NCBI RefSeq assembly: GCF_027474825.1
Contig: NZ_CP107030.1
Coordinates: 682,001 to 746,000, forward strand
Reading direction: 5' to 3'
DNA length: 64,000 nt
Origin: Maribacter halichondriae
GTDB lineage: Bacteria > Bacteroidota > Bacteroidia > Flavobacteriales > Flavobacteriaceae
Positions within the stretch are counted from its first letter, which is position 1. Every line of letters starts with the position of its first letter. The notes below the pieces were generated by a model. It saw nothing but the letters and a program-made list of their open reading frames with translations. It did not search any database and had not been told where the DNA came from. Position numbers and translations under genes: made by a program. Shown here in pieces: positions 9,268 through 18,256 of the stretch.

Positions 9268-9855
9268 TTATTCGGAGTCTGCCTTTATCTGGGCCCGATT
9301 CGAAATCTTACCGTTACCACAGACCAATTCAATTTTGGAGGTTTTCGGAAGTTTATCTCCCGGCGATATATTCTTGCCCTTGTATTTGATATAATAGACC
9401 ATGTCTTCGCCCAATTCATCAATATAAGTTACCCGCTGTACGTCAAGACCTACCGCACGCAACATTGAAGCGGCATTACGTTGGGTAACCTGAATAATCT
9501 TTGGCACGCTGACTTTCTTATAACCCGAAGGGTTTACCGTAAAATAAATCGTGCGGTCGGGTTTTACCTTATTGCCCGCGCCGGGCTCTTGTTCTATTAT
9601 GGAAAAACGCGGAAAGTCGGGATTGTAGTTCGCAGAATCTAAAACTTGATAGCGAAGGCCCGCGTCTTCAACGGCTTTTCGCATATCCATCACGGACATT
9701 TTCGAAAAATCGGGTACTTCTACGAACTCACCGTGATTGGTATTGCTTTTCAACCAAGAAAATACAATATACCCCAATATTACAGATGCCAAGATGGCAA
9801 GTCCGATTTGGATCAAGAAGGTTTGGCTCTTCAAAAAGTTGAAAAAATTTCGCAT
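9268..9855 (-). CDS. PASTA-domain membrane protein
   Basis: 195 residues from the ATG at 9855, preferred over 9885 because a promoter -7 box at 9874-9881 would lie inside the longer version. One N-terminal membrane segment (about residues 15-33) is followed by two clear PASTA units and a weaker third (VEVPDFSKMSVMDMRKAVED; VSVPKIIQVTQRNAASMLRA; then KNISPGDKLPKTSKIELVCG). PASTA domains elsewhere bind peptidoglycan or muropeptides, but no kinase or penicillin-binding domain is attached here. Likely periplasmic; placed beside ddl (divergent), it may relate to cell-wall status. Function not known. Confidence 0.85.
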   Translation of the reverse strand: MRNFFNFLKSQTFLIQIGLAILASVILGYIVFSWLKSNTNHGEFVEVPDFSKMSVMDMRKAVEDAGLRYQVLDSANYNPDFPRFSIIEQEPGAGNKVKPDRTIYFTVNPSGYKKVSVPKIIQVTQRNAASMLRAVGLDVQRVTYIDELGEDMVYYIKYKGKNISPGDKLPKTSKIELVCGNGKISNRAQIKADSE

Positions 9856-9873
9856 TAGTTCGTTTTGACCTCG

Positions 9874-9881
9874 CAAAGATA
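9874..9881 (-). promoter_or_regulatory. -7 promoter box for PASTA-rluD
   Basis: TATCTTTG on the minus strand matches the Bacteroidota -7 consensus TAnnTTTG. It is 18 bases from the ATG at 9855 and decides that start. No TTG at the expected -33 spacing. Confidence 0.5.
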
Positions 9882-9946
9882 ACAAAGACAGCGCTTTTTT
9901 TCTTTACTTTGAAACGGTTTTATCCGTCTATCATTATAACTACATT

Positions 9947-10921
9947 ATGCGAAAAAATATTGCCATCATCATGGGTGGATACTCAAGTGAGTACAAAATT
10001 TCCTTAAAAAGTGGCAACGTGGTATATGATTATCTCGATAAGAAGAAATTCAATGGCTACCGCATTCATATTTTTAGGGAAAAATGGGTATATGTAGATG
10101 ATGATGCTATAGAGCATCACGTAAACCGTCATGATTTTTCCATAATGATCCATGGCCAAACTATCCGTTTCGATTGCGTTTTCAATGCCATTCATGGCAC
10201 TCCTGGGGAAGATGGGCTCATGCAGGCCTATTTTGAACTTTTGGGCCTTCCGCAGACCTCTTGTGATTATTATCAAGCAGCATTGACTTTCAACAAAAGG
10301 GATTTACTAAGTGTCTTGAGGCCTTACGGTATTAAAGCCGCTAAATCATATTATCTGAATTTGGGAGACCCCATCGATAAGGATAAAATCATAGCCACGG
10401 TCGGTTTGCCATGTTTTGTGAAGGCCAACCGGGCGGGCAGTAGTTTCGGTATTTCAAAAGTGTACAAGAAGGAAGCATTGGAAACTGCAATCGAACTTGC
10501 TTTTAAGGAGGACAGCGAAATACTCATCGAAGCTTTTCTCGAAGGCACCGAGGTATCGGTCGGAGTAATCACCTATAAAGGCGAAACTAAAGTATTGCCG
10601 ATTACCGAAATCGTCACGGAAAACGATTTTTTTGATTACGAGGCAAAGTATGAGGGCAAATCACAAGAAATTACGCCCGCACGAATTACAAAGGTTCAAG
10701 AAGAGAAGGTTTCCGAAATTGCTAAACGTGCCTACGAAATTTTGAAAATGAAAGGCTATACAAGAAGTGAGTTCATTTTTGTTGACGAAGTACCCTATAT
10801 GCTCGAAATGAACACTACGCCTGGCCTTACCACAGAAAGTATTTTGCCCCAACAGGCCCAAAAAGGGGGCATAGGGCTTTCCGAACTTTTCGAAAGTGCC
10901 GTTGAAGAGGCTTTGAAATAA
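9947..10921 (+). CDS. ddl: D-alanine--D-alanine ligase
   Basis: Joins two D-alanines with ATP in peptidoglycan precursor synthesis (cytoplasm). 324 residues with the ATP-grasp layout: MGGYSSEYKISLKSG near the N-terminus, HGTPGEDGLMQAYFELLG with the substrate-binding Glu, VKANRAGSSFGISK, and the C-terminal metal-binding region YMLEMNTTPGLT. Start ATG at 9947 fits the family exactly. It is divergent from the PASTA-rluD pair with 91 bases between the ATGs, and coaD follows on the same strand. murB, another peptidoglycan precursor gene, is 15 kb away in the window. Confidence 0.96.
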   Translation: MRKNIAIIMGGYSSEYKISLKSGNVVYDYLDKKKFNGYRIHIFREKWVYVDDDAIEHHVNRHDFSIMIHGQTIRFDCVFNAIHGTPGEDGLMQAYFELLGLPQTSCDYYQAALTFNKRDLLSVLRPYGIKAAKSYYLNLGDPIDKDKIIATVGLPCFVKANRAGSSFGISKVYKKEALETAIELAFKEDSEILIEAFLEGTEVSVGVITYKGETKVLPITEIVTENDFFDYEAKYEGKSQEITPARITKVQEEKVSEIAKRAYEILKMKGYTRSEFIFVDEVPYMLEMNTTPGLTTESILPQQAQKGGIGLSELFESAVEEALK

Positions 10922-11068
10922 ACTACCTCAGGGCCTTCGTTCGCCGAAATGGCTACGTGAAGGCGTGACAAGCCCACGAGACATTGAAAGGAAATTCATA
11001 TTTGATTTCGACGCAAGCGTCGGAGCATTTACATCTTGATTATCGAGTAAAATGAGTACCTTAGATTT

Positions 11069-11530
11069 ATGAAACGTGCTATTTTTCCGGGTTCTTTTGA
11101 CCCATTGACATTAGGCCATTTTGATATTATTCAAAGAGGAATTACCCTTTTTGATGAATTGATCATCGCCATAGGTATCAATGCCGAAAAAAAATATATG
11201 TTCACCTTGGAACAGCGTATGAGTTTCATCGAGAAAGCATTTTCCTCGGAATCAAAAATCAAAGTAATGACCTATCAAGGGCTTACGGTCGATTTCTGTA
11301 AAAAAGTGGATGCCGGTTTCATCTTAAGGGGCCTTCGCAACCCTGGTGATTTTGAATTTGAGAAAGCCATTGCCCATACCAATCGAAAACTTTCCGAAAT
11401 CGAGACCGTTTTTCTATTGACCTCTTCGGGAAAGTCTTATATAAGCTCTTCGATAGTACGTGACGTTATTCGTAACGGGGGTGATTATACCGGTCTAGTG
11501 CCAGACTCGGTCCGCTTTGACCAAAAGTAA
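11069..11530 (+). CDS. coaD: pantetheine-phosphate adenylyltransferase
   Basis: Transfers AMP from ATP to 4'-phosphopantetheine, the penultimate CoA step. 153 residues, the usual size. The nucleotidyltransferase signature appears at once (FPGSFDPLTLGHFDII, with the T/HxGH-type motif), followed by LRNPGDFEFEKAIA and the ISSSIVRD motif near residue 128 that contacts the triphosphate. It follows ddl by 147 bases; that gap contains only a small GACGC-aa-GCGTC hairpin, so co-transcription is possible but not shown. Confidence 0.96.
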   Translation: MKRAIFPGSFDPLTLGHFDIIQRGITLFDELIIAIGINAEKKYMFTLEQRMSFIEKAFSSESKIKVMTYQGLTVDFCKKVDAGFILRGLRNPGDFEFEKAIAHTNRKLSEIETVFLLTSSGKSYISSSIVRDVIRNGGDYTGLVPDSVRFDQK

Positions 11531-11740
11531 AACCCACAAATCAATGCTCTTGACAAATGGTATTTATAACCACTGTCCGAGATTGAATCTTATATCATAG
11601 TAAGAAACATCTTTCAATAGTATTTTTCATCTCCTCTCATTGATTATAATGATCAACACAACGCATTATGCCCGGTTCACAACATTTATTGATGAATATT
11701 GTAAAAACCTTATTAATTTAGTAAGAAATTACAACATTAA

Positions 11741-13576
11741 TTGAAGGTTCGTAACATACATACAAACAATTATCTGATCAAACAGCTGCCTAAGGCCACG
11801 GCATTTGTCAATACAAAATATGAAATTGTATATGCTTCGGACCGATGGATCGCTGATTTCGAATTGGATGGTTCAACTGTTTTCGGAACGTCTATTTTTT
11901 CAAGATTCGATATCAATTGTGAGGATTGGAAAAATAGTTTGAAGAAATGTGTTAAGGGAACTCCTGGAAAAGTCATTGTAAATTATCCTATTGAAGAAAA
12001 ATGGCTCGAATGGTTAAACACGCCTTGGTACGACGAAAATGAAAATGTAATCGGTGCTATCATCCAGGTCGAAGATGTTACAAGCCGAAATTCGAATAAC
12101 GTAAGACTCGAAAAGCTTGAGGAGCTCATAAACGATAAATCGGAAGGAACCAAAATAGGAACCTGGGAATTTGACCATACTACCAAAAAACTACGCTGGT
12201 GCCCAATCGTAAGGGACATTCACGAAGTTTCGGATACTTTCGTTCCTACATTAGAGAACGCTATTGAATTCTATAGTCAGGGCTACAGTAGAAATGCCAT
12301 CTCCATTGCTGTCGATAACGCCATTGCAAACCGAGAGCCCTGGAATGAAAAACTTGAAATTATTACGGCCAAAGGCAACCACAGATGGGTAATAGCGGCA
12401 GGAAAACCTATTTATGATCATGACGAATTCATAGGCTTGATCGGATCTTTTCAAGATATCACACATCAGGTTCTGAGCGAGGAACGTTCCTCTGAGAACC
12501 ATGGACTGCTTCAAACCCTAATAGACAGTCTTCCCCTTAATGTTTATATTAAGGATAGGGAGTCTAGAAAAATTTTAGTGAACAAATCCGAATCTGATTA
12601 TGCAGGGTTGGGCGGACCTGAAAAACTGCTTGGGAAAGATGATTTTGATGTTTATGACAAGAAGACAGCGGAAATGTCAAGAAAAGAAGATTTGATGGTT
12701 ATGAATTCAGGTATCCCGATGTTGGACAAAGAGGATATTTGTGTTAAAAAAGATGGAAGTTCGACCGTATTTTTGGTTTCCAAAATTCCATTTTTAGACA
12801 AAAACAATGAAATAGCCGGTATCATCGGTATGTCCATCGATGTTACCGATCAAAAACGTAAAGAAGAAGAGCTGAGGAAGCTGATCAATGTGACCTCATT
12901 GCAAAACAAAAAACTAATCGATTTTGCGCATATCGTTTCGCATAACCTAAGGTCACACACAGCAAATTTTTCAATGCTACTCGATTTCTTGGTCCATGAA
13001 ACGAACGAGGATGAGCGAAGTAAAATTCTAAAAATGTTAAGCGATTCTTCCGATAGTCTTTTAGAAACATTGAACAATCTCAACGAAGTGGTCGCTATCA
13101 ATACCAATGTAAACCAAGAGAAAAAGCGGGTCGACCTGAAGAAAAAAGTATCTCGAATAGAAAAAGACCTACAAGGCTTTTTAGTAAACCACAATGCCAA
13201 GATCATAAATAATATTACTGAAGACCTCAAAATCAAGGTTATTCCATCGTATTTGGACAGTATTTTAATGAATTTCATTACCAATGCAGTCAAATACAGT
13301 CTTCCTGAGAGAAGACCCATCGTTCACCTCAGTACACGTCGCAAAAATGGATACACAGTACTCAGTATCGATGACAATGGCTCGGGCATCGATTTAAAGA
13401 AATACGGTGAGAAACTCTTCGGCATGTACAAAACGTTCCACAATCACCAAGACTCACGTGGTATAGGCCTTTACATATCGAAAAATCAAATAGAAGCAAT
13501 GAAAGGTAAAGTCGAGGTCGAAAGCACAGTTGGCGTAGGAACTACCTTCAAGATATATTTTAATGAAAAAGATTAA
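11741..13576 (+). CDS. multi-PAS sensor histidine kinase
   Basis: 611 residues, cytoplasmic by appearance (no membrane segment). Three PAS-like regions occupy about residues 15-125, 135-245 and 255-375 (each ends near a GxxxDIT/DVT-type boundary, such as IGSFQDITHQ and IGMSIDVTDQ). The dimerisation/phosphoacceptor region carries SHNLRSH with His401, and the ATPase domain shows an N-box (NFITNAVKYS), DNGSGID and a G2 box with SRGIGLYISKNQ. Start is a TTG directly after a TAA; no other start fits because the next Met is far inside the first PAS domain. The response regulator ATG overlaps its end by 14 bases, so the two are a translationally coupled pair. Signal unknown. Confidence 0.88.
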   Translation: MKVRNIHTNNYLIKQLPKATAFVNTKYEIVYASDRWIADFELDGSTVFGTSIFSRFDINCEDWKNSLKKCVKGTPGKVIVNYPIEEKWLEWLNTPWYDENENVIGAIIQVEDVTSRNSNNVRLEKLEELINDKSEGTKIGTWEFDHTTKKLRWCPIVRDIHEVSDTFVPTLENAIEFYSQGYSRNAISIAVDNAIANREPWNEKLEIITAKGNHRWVIAAGKPIYDHDEFIGLIGSFQDITHQVLSEERSSENHGLLQTLIDSLPLNVYIKDRESRKILVNKSESDYAGLGGPEKLLGKDDFDVYDKKTAEMSRKEDLMVMNSGIPMLDKEDICVKKDGSSTVFLVSKIPFLDKNNEIAGIIGMSIDVTDQKRKEEELRKLINVTSLQNKKLIDFAHIVSHNLRSHTANFSMLLDFLVHETNEDERSKILKMLSDSSDSLLETLNNLNEVVAINTNVNQEKKRVDLKKKVSRIEKDLQGFLVNHNAKIINNITEDLKIKVIPSYLDSILMNFITNAVKYSLPERRPIVHLSTRRKNGYTVLSIDDNGSGIDLKKYGEKLFGMYKTFHNHQDSRGIGLYISKNQIEAMKGKVEVESTVGVGTTFKIYFNEKD

Positions 13577-13972
13577 TGCGATTTACGTCATTGACGACGA
13601 CCCAATTTTAGTATTCGGAATAAAGAAAATGTTAGGCTTGGTAGTTCATTGCGATTCCATTACCGATTTTAAAAACGGAAAACTGGCATTGGACAATATA
13701 AGCCATCATTTCAAAGTGAGCGGCCATATACCTGAAGTCATATTTCTGGATATTAATATGCCCGTCATGGATGGATGGCAATTTTTAGAGCAATTCATTA
13801 AACTGCCAATAAAAGAAAAAAAATACGCGTCAACATCCTAACATCGTCCATTGATGCCATAGATAAGGAAAACTGGATGAAATACAAAAAACTCACCCAC
13901 CATACAATAACCTATAACAAGAAACCCATTCAGAAAAATGAACTGGAGGTGATTACTAAGGTCGCCGAGTGA
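13563..13972 (+). CDS. response regulator receiver domain, frameshifted
   Basis: Single-domain receiver, 136 residues if one base is restored. As read, translation stops at 13841 after 92 residues, keeping the acidic pocket (VIDDDP) and phosphoacceptor Asp63 (FLDINMPVMDGW) but losing the rest. In the -1 frame the missing half continues without a gap: IRVNILTSSIDA (conserved Thr/Ser), then ITYNKKP (conserved Lys), ending at the TGA at 13970. The break lies in eight A's at 13816-13823, where nine are expected. It could be an assembly error, a mutation, or slippage on the A AAA AAA heptamer present in frame. It overlaps the PAS kinase by 14 bases and should be its output partner. Confidence 0.85.
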
Positions 13973-14030
13973 AATCTTGACCTAATTTGTCTAATTTTAC
14001 CTTGTTTTTTAATCTACAAAGGTTTTCAAG

Positions 14031-15782
14031 GTGAAAAAATATTACATCAGTTTATTTCTGGTCATTCTATTTTGGGCTTGTGAGACCAAGACAGAAGACA
14101 AGGTTGCCGACTTTCAAACCTATTTTGAGATCAAGAAGGGCAATGAGACACCTACCTATTTACAGGTGATTGATTTCTATATTCAATTGGCAAAGGAATT
14201 TCCTGAGGTAAACATACAGACCATCGGGGAAACGGATAGTGGTTATCCACTTCACATTGTGACCTATAATCCCGAAGGGAATTTCAATTTTACAAAGCTA
14301 GCGGAGAAAAAGACCATCATATTGATCAACAACGGAATCCATCCGGGGGAAAGTGATGGCATCGATGCCACCATGTTATTGTACAGAGACTTGGCTACCG
14401 GTAAATTACCCCCTCCTGAAAATACGGTTTTGGCGACTATTCCAGTATACAATATAGGAGGTTCCCTAAATCGAAACAGCACGACACGCGCAAATCAAAA
14501 TGGTCCGGAAGCCTATGGTTTTAGGGGGAATTCACAGAACTATGACCTAAATAGGGATTTTATCAAAGCGGATACTAAGAACGCCAAGACATTCTCCAAA
14601 ATTTTTCATCTTGTCGATTCTGATATTTTTATCGACAACCATGTGAGCAATGGTGCGGATTATCAATATACCCTGACGCATCTTTTCACCCAACATAATA
14701 AACTTGGTGGTGAACTTGGAGACTATCTGCATACCGAAATGATGCCCCAACTTGAAAATTCTCTGGCTGAGGCCGAATGGGATATTACGCCGTATGTCAA
14801 CGTTTTCAACCAAGTGCCGGAAACAGGTTTTTCGCAGTTCATGGATCATCCACGGTATTCTACGGGCTACACAACTCTCTGGAACACTTTGGGAATGATG
14901 GTAGAAACACATATGCTAAAACCCTATAAACAACGAGTGGAGGGCACCTATATACTTATGGTCAAGATGCTGGAAATCGCCGAAAAGGATGGGAAAAAAA
15001 TCAAGCAACTACGAAATAATGCACGAACAAGACATCAAAATTGGAAATACTATCCGGTGCAATGGGCGGTTGACACCACTCGATCGTCGGTATTGAATTT
15101 CAAAGGTTTCGAGGCAGATACCTTAACGAGCGAAGTTACCGGCTTGCCCCGACTGAAATATGACCGAAATAGGCCGTTTACCAAAACGGTAGCGTATTCT
15201 AATTACATGAATCCGTCAGATTCTGTGTTGGTGCCTCAAGCCTATCTCATTAAAAAAGGATGGCATAGGGCAATCGAATTACTTGAATTGAATGGCATCG
15301 AATTCAACACGTTGGAAAAAGATTCTATCATCGAGGTCGAATCGTATAAAATCGAGGATTATAAAACTAGGCGGAACGCCTATGAAGGCCATTACCCGCA
15401 TTACGATACCAGAGTAGCAGCGAACAAACAGGAAATGTCGTTTTCGAAAGGCGATGTTTTAGTCCCTACCGACCAACCCGGCATTCGATATATTCTGGAA
15501 ACTTTAGAACCGACTGCCGTGGATTCTTTTTTTAATTGGAATTTCTTCGATACTATTTTACAGCAGAAAGAGGGGTTTTCTCCCTATGTTTTTGAGGATG
15601 TTGCCCTCGAAATGTTACAAAATGACCCGAAGCTTCGAGAAGAATTCAATGCCAAGAAACAAACCGATGAAGAATTCGGCCAGAACTGGTACGCCCAATT
15701 GGATTGGCTATTCTCCAAATCAAAATATTATGAGACCGCCCATCTGCAATATCCCGTATATCGTATTTTAAAACCGAATTGA
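14031..15782 (+). CDS. M14-family zinc carboxypeptidase, lipoprotein
   Basis: 583 residues from a GTG at 14031. The N-terminus has a hydrophobic stretch ending in FWAC, a lipobox-like site, so it is probably a lipoprotein facing the periplasm or surface. The M14 zinc ligands appear as HPGESDG near residue 104 (His and Glu) and DNHVSNGADYQYT near 200; a catalytic-Glu-type METHMLKPY follows near residue 295. The remaining 280 residues form a C-terminal region without a clear family. M14 enzymes remove C-terminal residues or cut gamma-glutamyl links in peptidoglycan; which applies here is unknown. It stands alone, 58 bases after the response regulator. Confidence 0.85.
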   Translation: MKKYYISLFLVILFWACETKTEDKVADFQTYFEIKKGNETPTYLQVIDFYIQLAKEFPEVNIQTIGETDSGYPLHIVTYNPEGNFNFTKLAEKKTIILINNGIHPGESDGIDATMLLYRDLATGKLPPPENTVLATIPVYNIGGSLNRNSTTRANQNGPEAYGFRGNSQNYDLNRDFIKADTKNAKTFSKIFHLVDSDIFIDNHVSNGADYQYTLTHLFTQHNKLGGELGDYLHTEMMPQLENSLAEAEWDITPYVNVFNQVPETGFSQFMDHPRYSTGYTTLWNTLGMMVETHMLKPYKQRVEGTYILMVKMLEIAEKDGKKIKQLRNNARTRHQNWKYYPVQWAVDTTRSSVLNFKGFEADTLTSEVTGLPRLKYDRNRPFTKTVAYSNYMNPSDSVLVPQAYLIKKGWHRAIELLELNGIEFNTLEKDSIIEVESYKIEDYKTRRNAYEGHYPHYDTRVAANKQEMSFSKGDVLVPTDQPGIRYILETLEPTAVDSFFNWNFFDTILQQKEGFSPYVFEDVALEMLQNDPKLREEFNAKKQTDEEFGQNWYAQLDWLFSKSKYYETAHLQYPVYRILKPN

Positions 15783-15804
15783 GTGCTACTTGGACGCTGA
15801 AAGA

Positions 15805-16389
15805 TTATTCGAAAAGAATTTTTATGTTGGCGTATGAGTTTTGTAACGCTTTTTGAATTTTATTGGGGCCTTTCCATTTGACCTTAACGATTCCTTCTTT
15901 TTTTTCACCCTTTAGTTTGCCCTCATATTCCGTCTTCATGGCAAACCAATGTACTTGTTTTAGGGTGGGTACGCCGTTATTATTGAAAATGTGATAAGTC
16001 GTTTTGAGAAAATTCTCAATGCGAAGTCCCTGTACGCCAGTTTCCTCCATGACCTCTCTGATGGCACAGTCTTCGATGGCCTCTCCTTTGTCCAGTTTAC
16101 CTTTGGGTAAATCCCATTTATCATTTCTATAAATAAAAAGGACTTTCCCCTTATTGTTGGTCACCACGCCCCCGGCCGCAACGATCAAGGGAATTTTTTT
16201 AGTGAATTTCTTTAATATTTCCTCGTGATTGGGATGGTAGATATACGCCTCGGCAATCTTCTTTTTACGCAAAGCTTTTATAGCCTGTTGTATGGAATCT
16301 TCATTCAGCAGGAAGTATTCCCCATTAGCCGTTTCCGAGAGTTTATTTGTCAATATGAGGGGCAATTCATTAACAAAAACTTTATACAT
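15805..16389 (-). CDS. NUDIX hydrolase
   Basis: 194 residues from the ATG at 16389; a longer reading to 16512 would run into pyrE on the other strand and adds sequence unlike the family. The Nudix box is intact: GKLDKGEAIEDCAIREVMEE followed by TG, holding the metal-binding REVMEE helix. About 65 residues precede the Nudix domain (MYKVFVNELPLILTNK start), as in a family of Flavobacteriaceae proteins found next to pyrE. It hydrolyses a nucleoside diphosphate linked to another moiety; the substrate is unknown. Its ATG is only 7 bases from that of divergent pyrE, so each promoter overlaps the other gene. Confidence 0.88.
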   Translation of the reverse strand: MYKVFVNELPLILTNKLSETANGEYFLLNEDSIQQAIKALRKKKIAEAYIYHPNHEEILKKFTKKIPLIVAAGGVVTNNKGKVLFIYRNDKWDLPKGKLDKGEAIEDCAIREVMEETGVQGLRIENFLKTTYHIFNNNGVPTLKQVHWFAMKTEYEGKLKGEKKEGIVKVKWKGPNKIQKALQNSYANIKILFE

Positions 16390-16392
16390 TTG
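16385..16392 (+). promoter_or_regulatory. -7 promoter box for pyrE, near-leaderless
   Basis: TACATTTG matches TAnnTTTG and ends 4 bases before the pyrE ATG at 16397, so transcription would begin at or next to the start codon. It overlaps the NUDIX start codon on the other strand. No -33 TTG at 17-23 bases. Confidence 0.5.
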
Positions 16393-16396
16393 CGCA

Positions 16397-17038
16397 ATGA
16401 TTTTAGACAAAAACACGGCCAAGAAAACAGCAGAGCTTTTGCTGCAAATTAATGCAATAAAATTGAAACCCGAAAATCCGTTTACATGGGCCTCGGGTTG
16501 GAAATCGCCCATCTATTGTGACAATCGAATTATTCTTTCGTATCCTGAGATCCGCAATTATGTGCGGGAAGAGATGGCGAAGCAAGTAGAACAGCTTTAT
16601 GGAAAGCCGGATATTATTGCCGGAGTAGCCACTGGGGCCATCGGTATCGGTATACTGGTCGCCGATTATTTGAAGCTTCCTTTCATCTATGTTCGGCCTG
16701 AAGCCAAATCACACGGAAGACAGAACCAAATAGAAGGTCATTTAAATACCGATCAGACCGTTGTGGTCATCGAAGATCTCATCAGCACGGGCAAAAGTAG
16801 TTTAAATGCCGTTAACGCCCTAAAAACGGCGGGAGCCAATATTAAAGGAATGTTGGCCATATTCACGTATGGTTTTGACACCTCGACCGAAAATTTCAAA
16901 AAATACGATATTGACCTTCATACCCTGAGCGATTACGGACATTTGGTCGACCAAGCATCGGAAACCGGCCATATACAAGAAGATCAATTAAATACGTTGA
17001 TGGAATGGCGACAGCATCCATCAACATGGAAACAGTAA
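16397..17038 (+). CDS. pyrE: orotate phosphoribosyltransferase
   Basis: Adds ribose phosphate from PRPP to orotate, giving OMP in pyrimidine synthesis. 213 residues from the ATG at 16397 (MILDKNTAKKTAELLL); the frame is open further upstream but homologues begin here. The PRPP-binding motif VVVIEDLISTGKSS is present near residue 119, the PRTase hood residues FTWASGWKSPIYCDNR precede it, and the flexible-loop region EAKSHGRQNQIEG is intact. Near-leaderless promoter at 16385-16392. The SRPBCC gene follows 4 bases after the stop, probably co-transcribed. Confidence 0.96.
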   Translation: MILDKNTAKKTAELLLQINAIKLKPENPFTWASGWKSPIYCDNRIILSYPEIRNYVREEMAKQVEQLYGKPDIIAGVATGAIGIGILVADYLKLPFIYVRPEAKSHGRQNQIEGHLNTDQTVVVIEDLISTGKSSLNAVNALKTAGANIKGMLAIFTYGFDTSTENFKKYDIDLHTLSDYGHLVDQASETGHIQEDQLNTLMEWRQHPSTWKQ

Positions 17039-17042
17039 AATT

Positions 17043-17438
17043 ATGTTTATAGAATCTCCGAAGAAAATCATCGGCAAGAGCGATAAAGAGGTTTACGACT
17101 TTTTGACCGATTTGAAGAATTTTGAAATATTGATGCCTGATACGATTGATAAATTCGAGGTACTCAACGAAGATCGTTTTCTGTTCGCGCTAAAAGGTAT
17201 GCCCGAAATTGTTTTACAACGTAAAGAACAAACCCCGAACAGTCAAATTGTATTGGGTGCCGCCAGTGATAAATTGCCTTTTACGCTTACCGCGGATATT
17301 CTGGCCTTAGATTCAAATGAAAGTGAGGTTGCCCTAAGTTTCAAAGGTGAGTTCAATGCCATGATGGCCATGATGATTAAAAATCCGATTACGAATTTCA
17401 TGGGAACACTTTCCGAAAACCTGACCAAAATTCAATAA
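17043..17438 (+). CDS. SRPBCC-fold protein
   Basis: 131 residues with the START/Bet v1-like pattern: an N-terminal strand and helix (ESPKKIIGKSDKEVYDFL), a strand-rich middle, and a long amphipathic C-terminal helix (MMIKNPITNFMGTLSENL). This fold binds hydrophobic ligands or proteins, and small stand-alone members downstream of pyrE are common in Flavobacteriaceae. It follows pyrE by 4 bases and ends 7 bases inside the convergent biotin ligase gene. No catalytic residues can be named. Confidence 0.75.
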   Translation: MFIESPKKIIGKSDKEVYDFLTDLKNFEILMPDTIDKFEVLNEDRFLFALKGMPEIVLQRKEQTPNSQIVLGAASDKLPFTLTADILALDSNESEVALSFKGEFNAMMAMMIKNPITNFMGTLSENLTKIQ

Positions 17439-18163
17439 AGAAGTTTTACTTCTTTTAAATCGAATTCTTTCAATATGTCATCTTCAAGGGTGACCTGTAA
17501 TTTTCCATTTTTAGAGACGCCTCTAATGAATCCCATGAAAATAGAACCCTCATTATCATTGAAGGTAGAAGGTTTGTCTTTTCTGAAAAGCAGGTTTTCA
17601 TAAGATTTCCAAAAAGAGGATTCCGTATGCGATTCAAGATTCTGAAACTCCTTTTTCAAGTGGGTCAGAATTTGATTCAAAAGCTCGTCCAAATTAAGAT
17701 TTCGTCCCAACAACAATTTTAAGGAACTTACGTTTTCAAGGGTATCGAAGGTATATTGGTTAACATTGAGACCGATGCCGATAATGGAGTGCCGTATTTT
17801 ATCGCCGGAAAGGGTATTTTCAATAAGAATGCCACAGATTTTAGAAGTGCCTGACAGAATGTCGTTAGGCCATTTGATGGCTATATCGGGTACTTGCAGT
17901 TCATTCAGTGCAGCCACAAGGGCAAGGGATATACAAATATTCAATCGAAATCGATCAATAGCGTTGAAGTCGTCAAAATGCTTCAAAACACTAAAGGTTA
18001 GGTTTTTACCTGTCTCGGATTGCCAATATGTACCCATTTGACCACGGCCCATATATTGTTGGTCGGCCACTACGGTAGTGAGATCGTCAATGTGCCCTGA
18101 TTGTACCAAAGACTTTAAGTACGAATTCGTAGAGTCCGTGGCATTAAGTTTGATTACATGCAT
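17432..18163 (-). CDS. birA: biotin--[acetyl-CoA-carboxylase] ligase
   Basis: Attaches biotin to the carboxyl-carrier protein through biotinyl-AMP. 243 residues, the short form without the N-terminal DNA-binding domain of E. coli BirA. Visible features: LNATDSTNSYL near the start, the GRGQMGTYWQS biotin/AMP loop near residue 39-49 (one substitution from the usual GRGRxGR), KWPNDI and GILIEN. Its 3' end overlaps the SRPBCC gene by 7 bases tail to tail. Divergent from rsfS with 93 bases between the starts. The altered loop is close to forms seen in other Bacteroidota ligases, so activity is expected. Confidence 0.92.
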   Translation of the reverse strand: MHVIKLNATDSTNSYLKSLVQSGHIDDLTTVVADQQYMGRGQMGTYWQSETGKNLTFSVLKHFDDFNAIDRFRLNICISLALVAALNELQVPDIAIKWPNDILSGTSKICGILIENTLSGDKIRHSIIGIGLNVNQYTFDTLENVSSLKLLLGRNLNLDELLNQILTHLKKEFQNLESHTESSFWKSYENLLFRKDKPSTFNDNEGSIFMGFIRGVSKNGKLQVTLEDDILKEFDLKEVKLLY

Positions 18164-18229
18164 GTGTCGCCCTGTTCTTGAAACGGCAATCTATTGTTAA
18201 AAACTAGGGCTAAAAGAACAAAAAAATAA

Positions 18230-18237
18230 TAACTTTG
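18230..18237 (+). promoter_or_regulatory. -7 promoter box for rsfS-ftsH run
   Basis: TAACTTTG matches TAnnTTTG, 19 bases before the rsfS ATG. No TTG at -33 spacing. Likely start of the transcript through rsfS, ftsH and the lipid genes. Confidence 0.5.
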
Positions 18238-18256
18238 CATAAACTAAAATTTTTGA

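Noticed and set aside
10922..11068. Possible RNA gene between ddl and coaD
   Set aside because: Only a 5-bp hairpin; no tRNA-like arms or other conserved structure.
13563..13841. Reading the 92-residue receiver as a complete short response regulator
   Set aside because: The missing half lies directly downstream in the -1 frame with the conserved Thr and Lys, so it is one broken gene.
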